DNA from: Herminiimonas fonticola
Lineage (GTDB): Bacteria > Pseudomonadota > Gammaproteobacteria > Burkholderiales > Burkholderiaceae_D
DNA: 64,000 bases
NCBI RefSeq assembly: GCF_003293745.1
Contig: NZ_PTLZ01000002.1
Coordinates: 186,001-250,000 of the forward strand
Direction: 5' to 3'
A program made the position numbers and the translations under genes. Every line of letters starts with the position of its first letter. Position 1 is the stretch's first letter. This document shows, one piece after another, positions 6,335 through 15,410 of this stretch. The notes beneath the pieces were generated by a model. The model was not told the DNA's origin. It did not search any database and saw nothing but the letters and a program-made list of their open reading frames with translations.

Positions 6335-8794
6335 ATGATTAAAATCCTCATGGTGGAAGATACGCCGACCGATGCTGAACTCGCTTTACGCGAGTTGAAG
6401 CGGGGCGGCATTCAACATCAGGCAAGACGGGTTGAAACCGAGAAAGAGCTGCGGCATGAGCTACTCGACTTCAAGCCGGATGTTGTTTTGTCGGATTTTT
6501 CCATGCCGCATTTTGACGGCTTGTCCGCGCTCAAGGTTGTGCGTCAGGAGCAACCCGACCTACCATTTATTTTTGTCTCCGGTCGTATAGGCGAAGAGCT
6601 TGCTATCGAATCCCTGAAACTGGGCGCAAGCGATTACGTCATCAAGACCAATTTGTCACGCCTGCCGAGCGCGGTTGCACGTGCGATGGAACATGTGGAA
6701 CAAAGAGATGCGCGGCGCCGCATAGAGACAGAACTGATGGAAAGCAATTTGATGTTCCGCACTTTCATGGAGAATTTGCCGGGTGCAGCCTTCATCAAGG
6801 ATAAGGATGGTCGCTATCTGTACGGGAATCACGGCCTGGACAAGGCATTCAACGTTGAGAAGGGCTATTCCATCGGCAAGCTCGATACTGAACTGGTGCC
6901 GGTTCAAGTTGCGCATAAATTGCGTGAGATGGAAACGCGAGTAACGAACGCCGGCAGTGCTTTGCAGGAAATTGAAGCGATGTCGATGCCGTCGGGCGTG
7001 ACATATTGGCTATCGACGAAATTTCCGCTGGTGGGCGAAAACAGTAATTCACGACATATCGGCGGCATCGCGATCGAAATAACAGAGCGTATGAAGGTCG
7101 AACAAGACTTGTTGTTGCGTACGCGCGCGATCGAGGCTTGCGTTAATCCCATCGTGATCGTTGATACCGCAGCGCCGGGTATGCCGATGATCTATGTCAA
7201 CGGTGCGTTTGAAACAATCACCGGCTATACAAGTGAAGAGGCGATAGGCCGTAATTGCCGTTTCCTGCAAGGTACGGATACCGACCAGCCCGAGCTCGGT
7301 AAATTACGCGCGGCGATACGTGAACAGCGTCCCGCATCTGTCTTGCTGCGTAATTATCACAAAGACGGCAGCATGTTCCTGAACGAACTGTACATCGCAC
7401 CTGTTAGTGAAACGATAGATGGCAGCGGCGCAGGACATTTTGTCGGTGTGCTGTATGACGTCACGCAGATCAAGCGTTATCAGGAAGATCTGGAGCATCA
7501 AGCCAATTACGATACGCTGACTGGCCTTGCCAATCGCAACCTGCTTAACGAACGTACGCAGCAGGCGTTGATACACGCGCGTCGTCATGATCAATTCCTC
7601 AGTCTGGTGTTTATCGATCTGGATAATTTCAAGCTCGTCAATGACAGCATGGGACATGGCGCTGGGGATGAATTGATTGCCAATGTCGGCGCGCGTTTGC
7701 AAACCTGCATACGTGACGGCGACACTGTCGCGCGTATTGGCGGCGATGAGTTCGTGCTGCTGCTGACGAATCAGAATCCAGGCGACAGCAATTTGACGGT
7801 GATGCAGCGCATTCAACAAGAGTTGACCAAGCCGATGTTGATTCGCAGCCAGGAGCTTGTGGTGACGTGCAGTATGGGTATTGCGCGCTTCCCGGAAGAT
7901 GGCGAGGATTCGGAATCTTTGCTGGCGAATGCCGATGCAGCGATGTACCGAGCCAAATCAAATGGCCGCAATAATTTCCAGTTCTATACGAAGGAAATGA
8001 ATGCAACGACTGGCGAGCGACTGTCGCTGGAAAATGACTTGTGGCACGCAATGGCGAATGATGAACTGTTCCTTGTTTATCAGCCACAAATCGATTTCCG
8101 TGATGGTTCCGTGGTTGGGATGGAAGCCCTGATTCGTTGGCAGCATCCGAAGCGCGGACTGATCTCGCCTATGGATTTTATTCCGATGGCAGAATGCAAT
8201 GGCTTGATTATTCCGATTGGTATCTGGGTTATGGAAACCGCCTGCAAACATAATCTGCAATTGCAGAAAGAAGGTTTGCCGCCGATACGCGTGGCGGTCA
8301 ATTTGTCTGCGCGCCAGATTGGCGAGAGGAATTTTGTTCAAACCGTCAAGGATGTGATCGATGCTACCGGACTCGACCCTTCCTATCTGGAACTTGAAGT
8401 CACCGAAAGTATGGTGATGCATAACATCCAGGAAGTCGTGGTGATTCTGAACAGCTTGAACGAGATGGGCATTCAATTGTCGCTGGATGATTTTGGTACT
8501 GGCTTCTCCAGCCTGGCTTATCTGAAACGTTTTCCTATCGATCGCTTGAAGATTGATCAATCCTTTATCTTCCATTGCGATAGCGATCCGGGCGATGCGA
8601 TCATTTCGCAAACCATCATTGCACTGGCACACGGACTGAAGATCAAGGTCATTGCCGAAGGCATAGAAAAACCGGAGCATTTTGCCTTCCTGAAAGAAAA
8701 TGGCTGTGATGAAGGACAGGGTTATTTCATCAGTCGACCACTTGCATTCAAGGACTTGCGTAAGCTATTGATTAGCAGACAAAACCTTCATTAG
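6335..8794 (+). CDS. REC-PAS-LOV-GGDEF-EAL cyclic di-GMP enzyme
   Basis: An 819-residue soluble signalling protein. Domains in order: receiver (1-120, Asp54 in VLSDFSMPHFDG); PAS (about 140-255); a LOV-type PAS (about 265-378); GGDEF (about 385-550, intact GGDEF at 469-473, inhibitory-site R460-D463); and EAL (about 565-815). The EAL domain shows EAL at 597, NLSARQ, EVTES, LDDFGTG, LKID and AEGIE, so cyclase and phosphodiesterase motifs both look intact. The LOV domain has GRNCRFLQG with Cys308 and flavin-contacting Asn340 and Asn350. The usual flavin-contacting Gln in FVGVQ is Leu373 (FVGVLYDVT). Light sensing is inferred from family knowledge. Phosphorylation by the upstream kinase is likely but unproven. 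Confidence 0.92.
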   Translation: MIKILMVEDTPTDAELALRELKRGGIQHQARRVETEKELRHELLDFKPDVVLSDFSMPHFDGLSALKVVRQEQPDLPFIFVSGRIGEELAIESLKLGASDYVIKTNLSRLPSAVARAMEHVEQRDARRRIETELMESNLMFRTFMENLPGAAFIKDKDGRYLYGNHGLDKAFNVEKGYSIGKLDTELVPVQVAHKLREMETRVTNAGSALQEIEAMSMPSGVTYWLSTKFPLVGENSNSRHIGGIAIEITERMKVEQDLLLRTRAIEACVNPIVIVDTAAPGMPMIYVNGAFETITGYTSEEAIGRNCRFLQGTDTDQPELGKLRAAIREQRPASVLLRNYHKDGSMFLNELYIAPVSETIDGSGAGHFVGVLYDVTQIKRYQEDLEHQANYDTLTGLANRNLLNERTQQALIHARRHDQFLSLVFIDLDNFKLVNDSMGHGAGDELIANVGARLQTCIRDGDTVARIGGDEFVLLLTNQNPGDSNLTVMQRIQQELTKPMLIRSQELVVTCSMGIARFPEDGEDSESLLANADAAMYRAKSNGRNNFQFYTKEMNATTGERLSLENDLWHAMANDELFLVYQPQIDFRDGSVVGMEALIRWQHPKRGLISPMDFIPMAECNGLIIPIGIWVMETACKHNLQLQKEGLPPIRVAVNLSARQIGERNFVQTVKDVIDATGLDPSYLELEVTESMVMHNIQEVVVILNSLNEMGIQLSLDDFGTGFSSLAYLKRFPIDRLKIDQSFIFHCDSDPGDAIISQTIIALAHGLKIKVIAEGIEKPEHFAFLKENGCDEGQGYFISRPLAFKDLRKLLISRQNLH

Positions 8795-9102
8795 TCTCCT
8801 TCCTGCCCCTTCGCCAGAAGTGAGGCATCTCCTTGCGATAAATAGCTTTTTTGTGTTCATTACAGAAGCTGTAATAAAATACGGACTTGCAAGATGTAAG
8901 GGAGTATTTGCTTGAGAATGCCGGCACGCGCCGGCTTTTATTTGGGCGTTCCCTACCCATGCAAGCCATCTTGGCAGTAGATTTGTCTGTCGATGTGTTG
9001 TATAACTTCGACCACCGCGCCGGGCTGGATTTTTTTGCATATAGAGCCCGAACCATCAATAGCTAAGCAATCAGCGACTAACTCAAGTACTCATTTAAAT
9101 TC
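8795..9102. other. intergenic with one terminator
   Basis: About 308 bases without a credible gene. Apart from the terminator at 8917-8941 I see no structured RNA. The GTG start of the next gene at 9103 has no strong ribosome binding site. Confidence 0.4.
8917..8941 (+). terminator. rho-independent terminator of the signalling operon
   Basis: Perfect stem GCCGGC-ACGC-GCCGGC followed by TTTTAT, about 125 bases after the EAL protein stop. Confidence 0.75.
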
Positions 9103-9696
9103 GTGAATATTTATATCTGTGGGCAAAAGCACTTCGGTGCAGAAGTTTTTTCCTTGTTGTCGAATGCCGGACACACCATTGTCGGCGTCTCCGCACCAGC
9201 CTTGAACGGCGATGGTGGTGACGATCGTTTGAAAGCAGTGGCAGAAGCCGCTGGCGTCAAATGGATGAAGTCGGGTTTGCTGAATGAGAACACCATTCCG
9301 GACAACGTCGATCTGATCGTTGCGGCGCATTCGCACGATTTCATTCGTGAGCCGACGCGTGCAAAAACGACGCATGGTGCAATCGGTTACCACCCTTCGT
9401 TGTTGCCGCTTCATCGTGGCAAGGACGCGGTTATCTGGACGATCCGCATGGGCGATAAAGTCACTGGTGGCAGTGTCTACTGGTTGAATGAAGAGATGGA
9501 TGGCGGCCCGATTGCAGCGCAGGAACATGTATTTGTAATGCCTGACGATACGCCGGAAACGCTGTGGAAGCGTGACTTGGCGCCGTTGGGTATTCGTCTG
9601 TTATGTGATGTCTGTAACGACATCGCACACGGCAAGATCGTCAAGCAAGTGCAGGATGAAAGCATTGCGACGACCGAACCGTCGATCAAGAAGTAA
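9103..9696 (+). CDS. formyltransferase-like protein with altered active site
   Basis: A 197-residue protein of the formyl transferase N-terminal fold (the fold of Fmt and PurN). It starts with a Rossmann-like MNIYICGQKHFG, carries YHPSLLPLHRGKDAVIW with the conserved His97 and the SLLP loop, and has the conserved Asp133 in EMDGGPIAAQ. The catalytic Asn that normally sits two residues before the His (N-x-H) is Gly95 here. It also lacks the C-terminal tRNA-binding domain of Fmt. A formyl-folate reaction is therefore doubtful; it may belong to a divergent subfamily with another acyl donor or a different chemistry. Translation starts at GTG. Neighbours give no pathway hint. Confidence 0.75.
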   Translation: MNIYICGQKHFGAEVFSLLSNAGHTIVGVSAPALNGDGGDDRLKAVAEAAGVKWMKSGLLNENTIPDNVDLIVAAHSHDFIREPTRAKTTHGAIGYHPSLLPLHRGKDAVIWTIRMGDKVTGGSVYWLNEEMDGGPIAAQEHVFVMPDDTPETLWKRDLAPLGIRLLCDVCNDIAHGKIVKQVQDESIATTEPSIKK

Positions 9697-9708
9697 TTCT
9701 GCAATAAA

Positions 9709-9743
9709 GATGGATATGCCGCACATTTGCCGGCCTATCCATC
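9709..9743 (+). terminator. possible terminator after the formyltransferase-like gene
   Basis: GATGGATA pairs with TATCCATC over an inner TGCCG/CGGC stem; only a weak T-rich tail (GTTTCTC) follows. Confidence 0.4.
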
Positions 9744-9801
9744 GTTTCTCTTCCCGCCTTCATTCTTGCTCTCGTCACCTCAATCGACGGGGAATCTCAT
9801 C

Positions 9802-10710
9802 GTGAAACACATCAAACAAGTTTGGCGTGCAGCGACGCGTTCGATTGCAGTGATGCTGGCTATCGGATTTGTCACTGGATGTGCGAGCTCCACTGCAGAT
9901 CGTTATCGCACTATTGAACAGGAAGCAGCTGCCTCTGGATTTTCAGCATTACGTTTTGACCTTGCTCCGCCAGTGATCGGGATGCTGCGTGCGTCCGGGA
10001 TTTCACAAGCTGCGTCACGCAACGAACCGCAAACTCTGTGGGTCATGATCGAAGGTGATGGTCGTGCCTGGTTGAATGTGCGGGAGCCGTCACGTGATCC
10101 AACGCCTGTCGATGCGGTCGGCTGGCGGCTGGCGCAAAACATATCCAGGGACAATGTGCTGTATCTGGCGCGACCTTGCCAGTTTCTATCGTCGATTGAA
10201 TTGCAGGCATGTTCCGTTGACGACTGGACCAATGCACGTTTTTCTGAAAAATGGGTAGGGCGTTTGAATGCAGCGATTGATGATGCCAAGCGTACTACGC
10301 GTGCGCGACAGATCGTTGTCGCTGGATATTCTGGTGGTGGCGTCATGGCTGCATTGATTGCGGCGCGACGTGACGATGTTGCGATGCTGATTACGATTGC
10401 CGCTCCACTCGATCATGCGGCGTGGACAGCACATCATGGCGTAGCGCCATTGAAGGGTTCGCTAACTGTCTTGTCGGTGAGAGAAAGATTGATGCGTCTG
10501 CCGCAAGTGCATGTGACAGGTGCCGAGGATAAAGTTGTGCCAACTGGCTTGCTGCAGGATTTTTTGCGTGCGTATCCGGCGGATGTCCCGGCAGAGCTTG
10601 TGACCCTGCCCGGGATCGATCACCGTATGCGTACGCAGATCGACATCAGTCGCATCAGAAGTTCCAGATTGCTTTCGCAGTCAATTGATGGCCGAGATAC
10701 TTATCCTTGA
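9802..10710 (+). CDS. lipoprotein alpha/beta hydrolase
   Basis: A 302-residue predicted lipoprotein of the alpha/beta hydrolase fold. I chose the GTG at 9802: it has GGGGAA upstream and places a proper signal (basic start, hydrophobic AVMLAIGFVTGC lipobox) at the N-terminus. A longer frame from 9727 would bury it. The nucleophile elbow is AGYSGGGVM, a GxSxG variant. A later Asp lies in TGAEDKVVP and the catalytic His is probably in PGIDHRM. The substrate is unknown; esterase or lipase-like activity in the periplasm is inferred. Its 3' end overlaps the convergent autotransporter gene by 56 bases. Confidence 0.75.
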   Translation: MKHIKQVWRAATRSIAVMLAIGFVTGCASSTADRYRTIEQEAAASGFSALRFDLAPPVIGMLRASGISQAASRNEPQTLWVMIEGDGRAWLNVREPSRDPTPVDAVGWRLAQNISRDNVLYLARPCQFLSSIELQACSVDDWTNARFSEKWVGRLNAAIDDAKRTTRARQIVVAGYSGGGVMAALIAARRDDVAMLITIAAPLDHAAWTAHHGVAPLKGSLTVLSVRERLMRLPQVHVTGAEDKVVPTGLLQDFLRAYPADVPAELVTLPGIDHRMRTQIDISRIRSSRLLSQSIDGRDTYP

Positions 10711-13700
10711 TTTCCATATCGTAGCCAATTGCAATCGTGGTGCCTTCTGCTGTGACATTGCGATAACCGAATCCAAGCTGCAAGGAGTCACGTGCCGGTT
10801 GTGTGCCATCGAGACGGAATGATGGACCGCCGCTGGCGAAGGTGGCGTTGATCGCCGGAGTATCTGCAAATTCATGCAGGTAACGGGCACGCAAAGTCGC
10901 ACTGGAAGCTGCACTCAGTTTGTTGACGAACTCCACACCCAATACGCTTTGAGCTGAATTGGCACTTGCGCTGCCAACGTTTTGCGCCGAAGCACCGCCG
11001 TTTTCCGAGTACGCGTCGTTAGCGAGATAGCCAAGACGTGCACCCATTAACCAGCGACCACTCCATTTTTCATCCAGTGCAAACGGGATGCCGTATTCGA
11101 CACGCGCACCGACTTGATAGCCTGAGTATTTGCCGCTCAGTGTTTCGGTAAAGCCTGGGATGATGACCGTGCGTTGGCTGGAATAACGATTGGCAGAAAT
11201 CGCGACACCTGCATCCAGGGTGTAGCTGGCATCGGTACGGCTGAAGTAGGCACCGACATGGGTGGATTTGACGTCGGTATCATCGCCTGCGCCGCTATCT
11301 TTGCCGTCGCTGCCAGCTTGCGTATATCCGCCGGAGAAGCCCAGCATGTCGCGTGTGTTCAGATCGAACTCATAACCGACCGCCAAACCTTGCGCGTCGA
11401 GATCGTAACCATTCGCCCCTTTACGTGCATCCTGTTTGGCGATGGCTGCCAGCCCTTGCAACCAGAATCGATTGCCTACTGAGTCGCCACCAGAGAGGCC
11501 GGTTTTGCCCATCGCAAGTGGGCCGCCACTACGTGCGCTATCAATACGATTATCGAAGGCAGAGAACACGCTGCCTTGTGCAGCGCTTGCTGCTGATTGC
11601 GCGGCCGCATTGGTTTCCGGTGCGAGTTGTGCAGCGGCTTTGCCGACTGCTTCTGCATTTGGCAGCGATTCCAGCGCATTCAACAGGTTCACACTGGATT
11701 GCGAACCTGTGCTCAGCATTGCTTGCATACCGTTAGTGAACGCCACGCCGTTTTGTGGAGCAAGCGTTGCCAGGCTTTGTTCACGATGCGCGATCAGTTT
11801 TAGATCGTTGCCATCTTTTACCAGCGTGTAGGTCAGGAAGTTCGAGGTGCTATCAACCGTGAGGTTGGCCGCAGTTGCACTGAGTGTGCCGGCATTTAGC
11901 AGAGTGTAAGTCGTGCCGTCCGTTACATAGCCGTTCAAAATTGGACGTATGGTTGCACCATCTGTCAGTGTTGCAGCGCTTGTCACCGCAAGTTTGTCGC
12001 TCGCGCCGTTTGCACCAACGCGCGCTTCAAGTACGCCGGTCGCTGCCTGTACATAATTTCCTGCAACGCTGACGGTACGGAAAGCACCGCTGTCTGGTGC
12101 CTGCAAGGTACCGTTGACAGTCAGGTTGGTAGTAGCAAATGAGCCGTTGACGCGCAGATTGCCACCGAGGACGCTGATGGTCTGGAAGTTACGCAAGCCG
12201 CCATCAGCGAAACTTTGTGTGCCGTTGGTGTCCAATGTGTTAACGCCAGCGCCACCATCGATAGAGCCGATCACCGTGCCTCCCAGCAAATGCAGAGTAT
12301 CGTTGCCGTCGCCCATATCGATTGCCATACCGTTCCTGCCTTCGATACGGCCGGAGTTGCTCAAGGTATCGTTACCGCCACCCATCTGGATCGCGGCTGC
12401 GGCTGTGGAGCTCAGCAATTGATCGACGCGTACAGCGTTGGCACCGCCGATGATGACGCCGGTAGCACCATTGGTAACCGTGTCGTCGAAATTTCCTACC
12501 AGGCCGATCGCTACCTTTTGATCGCCAGTGATGGTGCCATTGTTGGTAATGGTGACGATGCCGCCGACACCCACACCTGAAGCCGCAGTGCCACGACCTG
12601 CGGCCGTTGCTGTGCCGTTTGCGCCGTCATCCACCAGAATGCCGTTACTCTTGCCCCAGATTGATGCGCCCGCATTGTTTGTAATGGTGCCGCCGCCCAT
12701 CGCGATGCCGTCACCACCATTTGGTTTGCCACCGGAATCGAAGCCACCACCACCCAGACCTTCAATACGTCCGTAATTGCTTACAGTGCCGATACCGTCG
12801 ATATCGACGCCATCACCGTCGCCATTGCTGGTGGTGCTGATGCCGCCGGTTCCCGGTTGCTGGAATGCATTGCCTTCGCCGGCATAGCGGCCGCTGATGG
12901 TGCCGTAGTTGGTCACTGTCGCGGTGCCATCGCTGCCGACGCCTGAACCGTTGCGGCCTATGATTTGGCCGCCGAGCTGATTCGTCACCGTAACTGCGTT
13001 ATCTGCGGTGATGCCGTGGCGCGGGCCGCTGATGGTGCCGTAGTTTTCAACAACGACGCCAAGATTGCCACCGATATCGATCGCATCGCTGGCACTGATC
13101 GCACTGTTGCACGCGGTGCCCAGATAGTCAGGGCATTTCGTATTGACGATGCCATTGCTGATGATCGTGCCGTAATTTGTAATCGTCGTATTGCTGCCGG
13201 CGCGAATCGCGTCATCCGCATCTGCACGAATCGTCGCTGCCGTGTTGGTGGCCGAGCCGTTGGTAATAAAGCTGCCAGTCGACGTTGCGCCAATGCCGCG
13301 AGAATCAATCGCTTGGCCCGCAGCCGCGCTGCCCGTACTCTTTTGCCAGATGGTGCCCTGATTATCGATCTGTATCGCGATGTTCGCTTTATTGGTGCGA
13401 ATCACATCATTGCCAGCAGCGGATATGATCGCGCCAGCTGCGTTATTCAGAATCAGTTTGACCCCGTTTCCAGTCACATCAATCGTGCGCTCGGTGCCGG
13501 TTTGTTCGATCGTGCCCGCGTTATTCAGCGTCGCTGCACCGCTTGTGCCAGTCACGGTGACAGCGATGGTCGCGCCGCCGAGACTCAAGCTTGCGCCGCT
13601 ACCGACTGTGCCGGTGTCGCCAGCGGCCAAGGTCTTTGTCGCCGTGCCGGAATCGGTAGGAATCGTGAAGCTCGCTGCCCACAATGGTGAGCAAAAGGCT

Positions 13701-13753
13701 GCCTGCAAAGCGATGACGAGGGGAAGCGGACGCAGCGAATGACTGAAACGCAT
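10655..13753 (-). CDS. type V autotransporter (1032 aa)
   Basis: A classical monomeric autotransporter. A signal peptide of about 26 residues (ending SPLWA) precedes a passenger rich in Gly, Thr, Asn and Ala. The passenger has many imperfect repeats such as VTNYGTISG and TITNNG, typical of a right-handed beta-helix. From about residue 765 (GNRFWLQGLAAI) to the end is the outer-membrane beta-barrel, finishing with the C-terminal Phe signature (AIWNF). The passenger has no obvious protease or lipase motif, so adhesion is the likeliest role. The stop lies inside the convergent hydrolase gene. The upstream region holds a Fur-like box. Confidence 0.88.
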   Translation of the reverse strand: MRFSHSLRPLPLVIALQAAFCSPLWAASFTIPTDSGTATKTLAAGDTGTVGSGASLSLGGATIAVTVTGTSGAATLNNAGTIEQTGTERTIDVTGNGVKLILNNAAGAIISAAGNDVIRTNKANIAIQIDNQGTIWQKSTGSAAAGQAIDSRGIGATSTGSFITNGSATNTAATIRADADDAIRAGSNTTITNYGTIISNGIVNTKCPDYLGTACNSAISASDAIDIGGNLGVVVENYGTISGPRHGITADNAVTVTNQLGGQIIGRNGSGVGSDGTATVTNYGTISGRYAGEGNAFQQPGTGGISTTSNGDGDGVDIDGIGTVSNYGRIEGLGGGGFDSGGKPNGGDGIAMGGGTITNNAGASIWGKSNGILVDDGANGTATAAGRGTAASGVGVGGIVTITNNGTITGDQKVAIGLVGNFDDTVTNGATGVIIGGANAVRVDQLLSSTAAAAIQMGGGNDTLSNSGRIEGRNGMAIDMGDGNDTLHLLGGTVIGSIDGGAGVNTLDTNGTQSFADGGLRNFQTISVLGGNLRVNGSFATTNLTVNGTLQAPDSGAFRTVSVAGNYVQAATGVLEARVGANGASDKLAVTSAATLTDGATIRPILNGYVTDGTTYTLLNAGTLSATAANLTVDSTSNFLTYTLVKDGNDLKLIAHREQSLATLAPQNGVAFTNGMQAMLSTGSQSSVNLLNALESLPNAEAVGKAAAQLAPETNAAAQSAASAAQGSVFSAFDNRIDSARSGGPLAMGKTGLSGGDSVGNRFWLQGLAAIAKQDARKGANGYDLDAQGLAVGYEFDLNTRDMLGFSGGYTQAGSDGKDSGAGDDTDVKSTHVGAYFSRTDASYTLDAGVAISANRYSSQRTVIIPGFTETLSGKYSGYQVGARVEYGIPFALDEKWSGRWLMGARLGYLANDAYSENGGASAQNVGSASANSAQSVLGVEFVNKLSAASSATLRARYLHEFADTPAINATFASGGPSFRLDGTQPARDSLQLGFGYRNVTAEGTTIAIGYDMEIKDKYLGHQLTAKAIWNF

Positions 13754-13937
13754 TTTATTGTCTCCGAATAAATTGCCGGAGTATGCGTAGCAGTTATGAC
13801 AAGCTCATTACCGTTTTGTTACAACACAATAAATTATCAAAAAATAACTTTCACTCAATTTGGTTATAAGCAAATGAGAATTCCATCGCAATCAAATTGC
13901 GACACTCGGGTATCCTGACGGGCAAGTGTTGCCGTGC

Positions 13938-13955
13938 TATAACGCTCGCGTTATA
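13938..13955. promoter_or_regulatory. perfect 18-bp palindrome TATAACGC-TC-GCGTTATA
   Basis: Eight-base perfect inverted repeat arms separated by two bases, directly next to the Fur-like box. It has the size of a homodimeric repressor operator and lies between the divergent autotransporter and ferredoxin reductase genes. The binding protein is unknown. Confidence 0.5.
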
Positions 13956-13956
13956 A

Positions 13957-13971
13957 TGAGAATAATTCTCA
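13957..13971. promoter_or_regulatory. Fur-like 7-1-7 box
   Basis: TGAGAATAATTCTCA is a perfect 7-1-7 inverted repeat. It differs from the Fur core TGATAATnATTATCA by one symmetrical base in each arm. It is about 204 bases upstream of the autotransporter start and 234 bases upstream of the ferredoxin reductase start, so either could be the iron-regulated target. Confidence 0.55.
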
Positions 13972-14204
13972 AGTAATGCGCTGTTTGCGACTACGAAAGC
14001 CCATCACTGCAGCGTCTTTCGGCCAGTCTGGCCAATACCTGCGACAGTTCAGTCCCGACTGGTAAAATACGCGCTCTTTTTCTCCGGAAACTTGGAGCGC
14101 AAGTGGCTTGCGTCCACAGCTTGCTTTCCGCTTATGCGTGGCATTTCGCGCTTTTTTCGTATTTTTGATTTACGACGATTTGATATTTAGGATGTATTGA
14201 TTTT

Positions 14205-14984
14205 ATGGCCGCTTTTGACACCGTTAAGATTTTGACTGTCCATCACTGGAATAACACGCTGTTTTCCTTCACCACGACTCGTGAACCAAGTTTTCGTTTT
14301 GAAAGCGGCCATTTCGTCATGATCGGCTTGCCGATCGATGGCAAGAACGTGCTGCGCGCATACAGTATCGCCAGCCCATCCTGGGAAGAGCATCTGGAAT
14401 TCCTGTCGATCAAAGTGCAGGAAGGTGCGTTGACCAAGTATTTGCAAAATCTGAAAGTGGGCGACGAGTTGCTGGTCGGCCGCAAACCAACCGGCACGCT
14501 GGTGATGTCCGATCTGTTGCCGGCTAAACGTCTGTTCCTGTTCGGTAGCGGTACCGGCCTGGCACCGTTCATGAGCATCATTCGCGACCCTGAAGCTTAC
14601 GAACGCTTTGATCAAATCATTTTGGTGCACGGTGTGCGTCTGGTGAGTGAACTGGCTTACAAGGATTACATAGCCAATGAATTGCTGGAGATCGAAGGCC
14701 TGGGCGAAGAAATCGCTGCCAAATTGCTGTACTACCCAACCGTGACACGCGAAACTTTCATTAATGAAGGTCGCATCACGACCGCAATTGAAACCGGCAA
14801 GATGTGCGACGACCTCGGCATTCCACCGCTGGATCCATTGACCGATCGCGCGATGATTTGCGGCAGTCCCGACATGTTGAAGGACACTGCGGCACGACTC
14901 GATCATTTGGGCTTTGAAGTATCGGCCGGTATCGGTCAGCCTGGCGATTATGTGATCGAACGTGCATTTGTGGATCGCGGTTAA
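14205..14984 (+). CDS. fpr: ferredoxin-NADP+ reductase
   Basis: A 259-residue FAD enzyme moving electrons between NADPH and ferredoxin or flavodoxin in the cytoplasm. Seen in the sequence: the FAD-binding RAYSIAS motif, GALTKYLQ, the NADP-binding GSGTGLAPF loop, CGSPDM, and a C-terminal FVDRG extension of the bacterial subclass of Fpr enzymes. Length matches the family. The start at 14205 follows AGGATG with good spacing. The gene stands alone, with a terminator downstream. In proteobacteria this enzyme is tied to oxidative stress and iron supply, which would agree with the Fur-like box 234 bases upstream. Confidence 0.93.
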   Translation: MAAFDTVKILTVHHWNNTLFSFTTTREPSFRFESGHFVMIGLPIDGKNVLRAYSIASPSWEEHLEFLSIKVQEGALTKYLQNLKVGDELLVGRKPTGTLVMSDLLPAKRLFLFGSGTGLAPFMSIIRDPEAYERFDQIILVHGVRLVSELAYKDYIANELLEIEGLGEEIAAKLLYYPTVTRETFINEGRITTAIETGKMCDDLGIPPLDPLTDRAMICGSPDMLKDTAARLDHLGFEVSAGIGQPGDYVIERAFVDRG

Positions 14985-15410
14985 TCATATTTTTCAAAAC
15001 AGATATTGATGTCGCCGAGTATTGCAATGAGTTGATTGCGGCGAATTGAAAAGTGGCGCTGGATGTTTGCATAAACATCGGCGCCATTTTTGTATCTGCT
15101 GCAAGCGACTGCTCACGTTTGCTTCAAGCGCAGTCTGCACTGACACACTCACACACATCTTCTTCACAATTCTTTACCTTGCAGAATCAGGGATTCGCTT
15201 GATAAACACAGGCGGACTCGTTATCGTTACCACCTACCAAACGTTTTGCGACGTCGCCAGCCATTCCCTTGCATCATCCGGATAGCCAGCCAGTTCCTTG
15301 CAGCATGCATGAATGGACGGCTTTGAAGTACCAGCCTCCTTGTGTGCTGTCAAAGTTGGATGTGATCTTGTTTTATCCTGTTGCCTGATTGAATAACCAC
15401 CAAACTCTGA
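14985..15410. other. intergenic, terminator then no gene
   Basis: After the terminator at 15054-15091 there are about 320 bases with no credible gene. They precede the efflux operon and must contain its promoter, but I see no clear operator. Confidence 0.4.
15054..15091 (+). terminator. rho-independent terminator of fpr
   Basis: TGGCGC and GATGTTT pair with AAACATC and GGCGCCA around a short loop, one bulged base, then TTTTT. Confidence 0.75.

Noticed and set aside
12965-13690. 241-codon plus-strand frame opposite the autotransporter passenger
   Set aside because: It is the antisense of Gly/Thr/Asn repeats and reads as Ala/Arg-rich low complexity; the minus frame has signal peptide and barrel.
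13972-14204. Possible structured RNA upstream of fpr
   Set aside because: Only short hairpins such as CGCAAG-TGG-CTTGCG are visible, not matching any RNA family I know.
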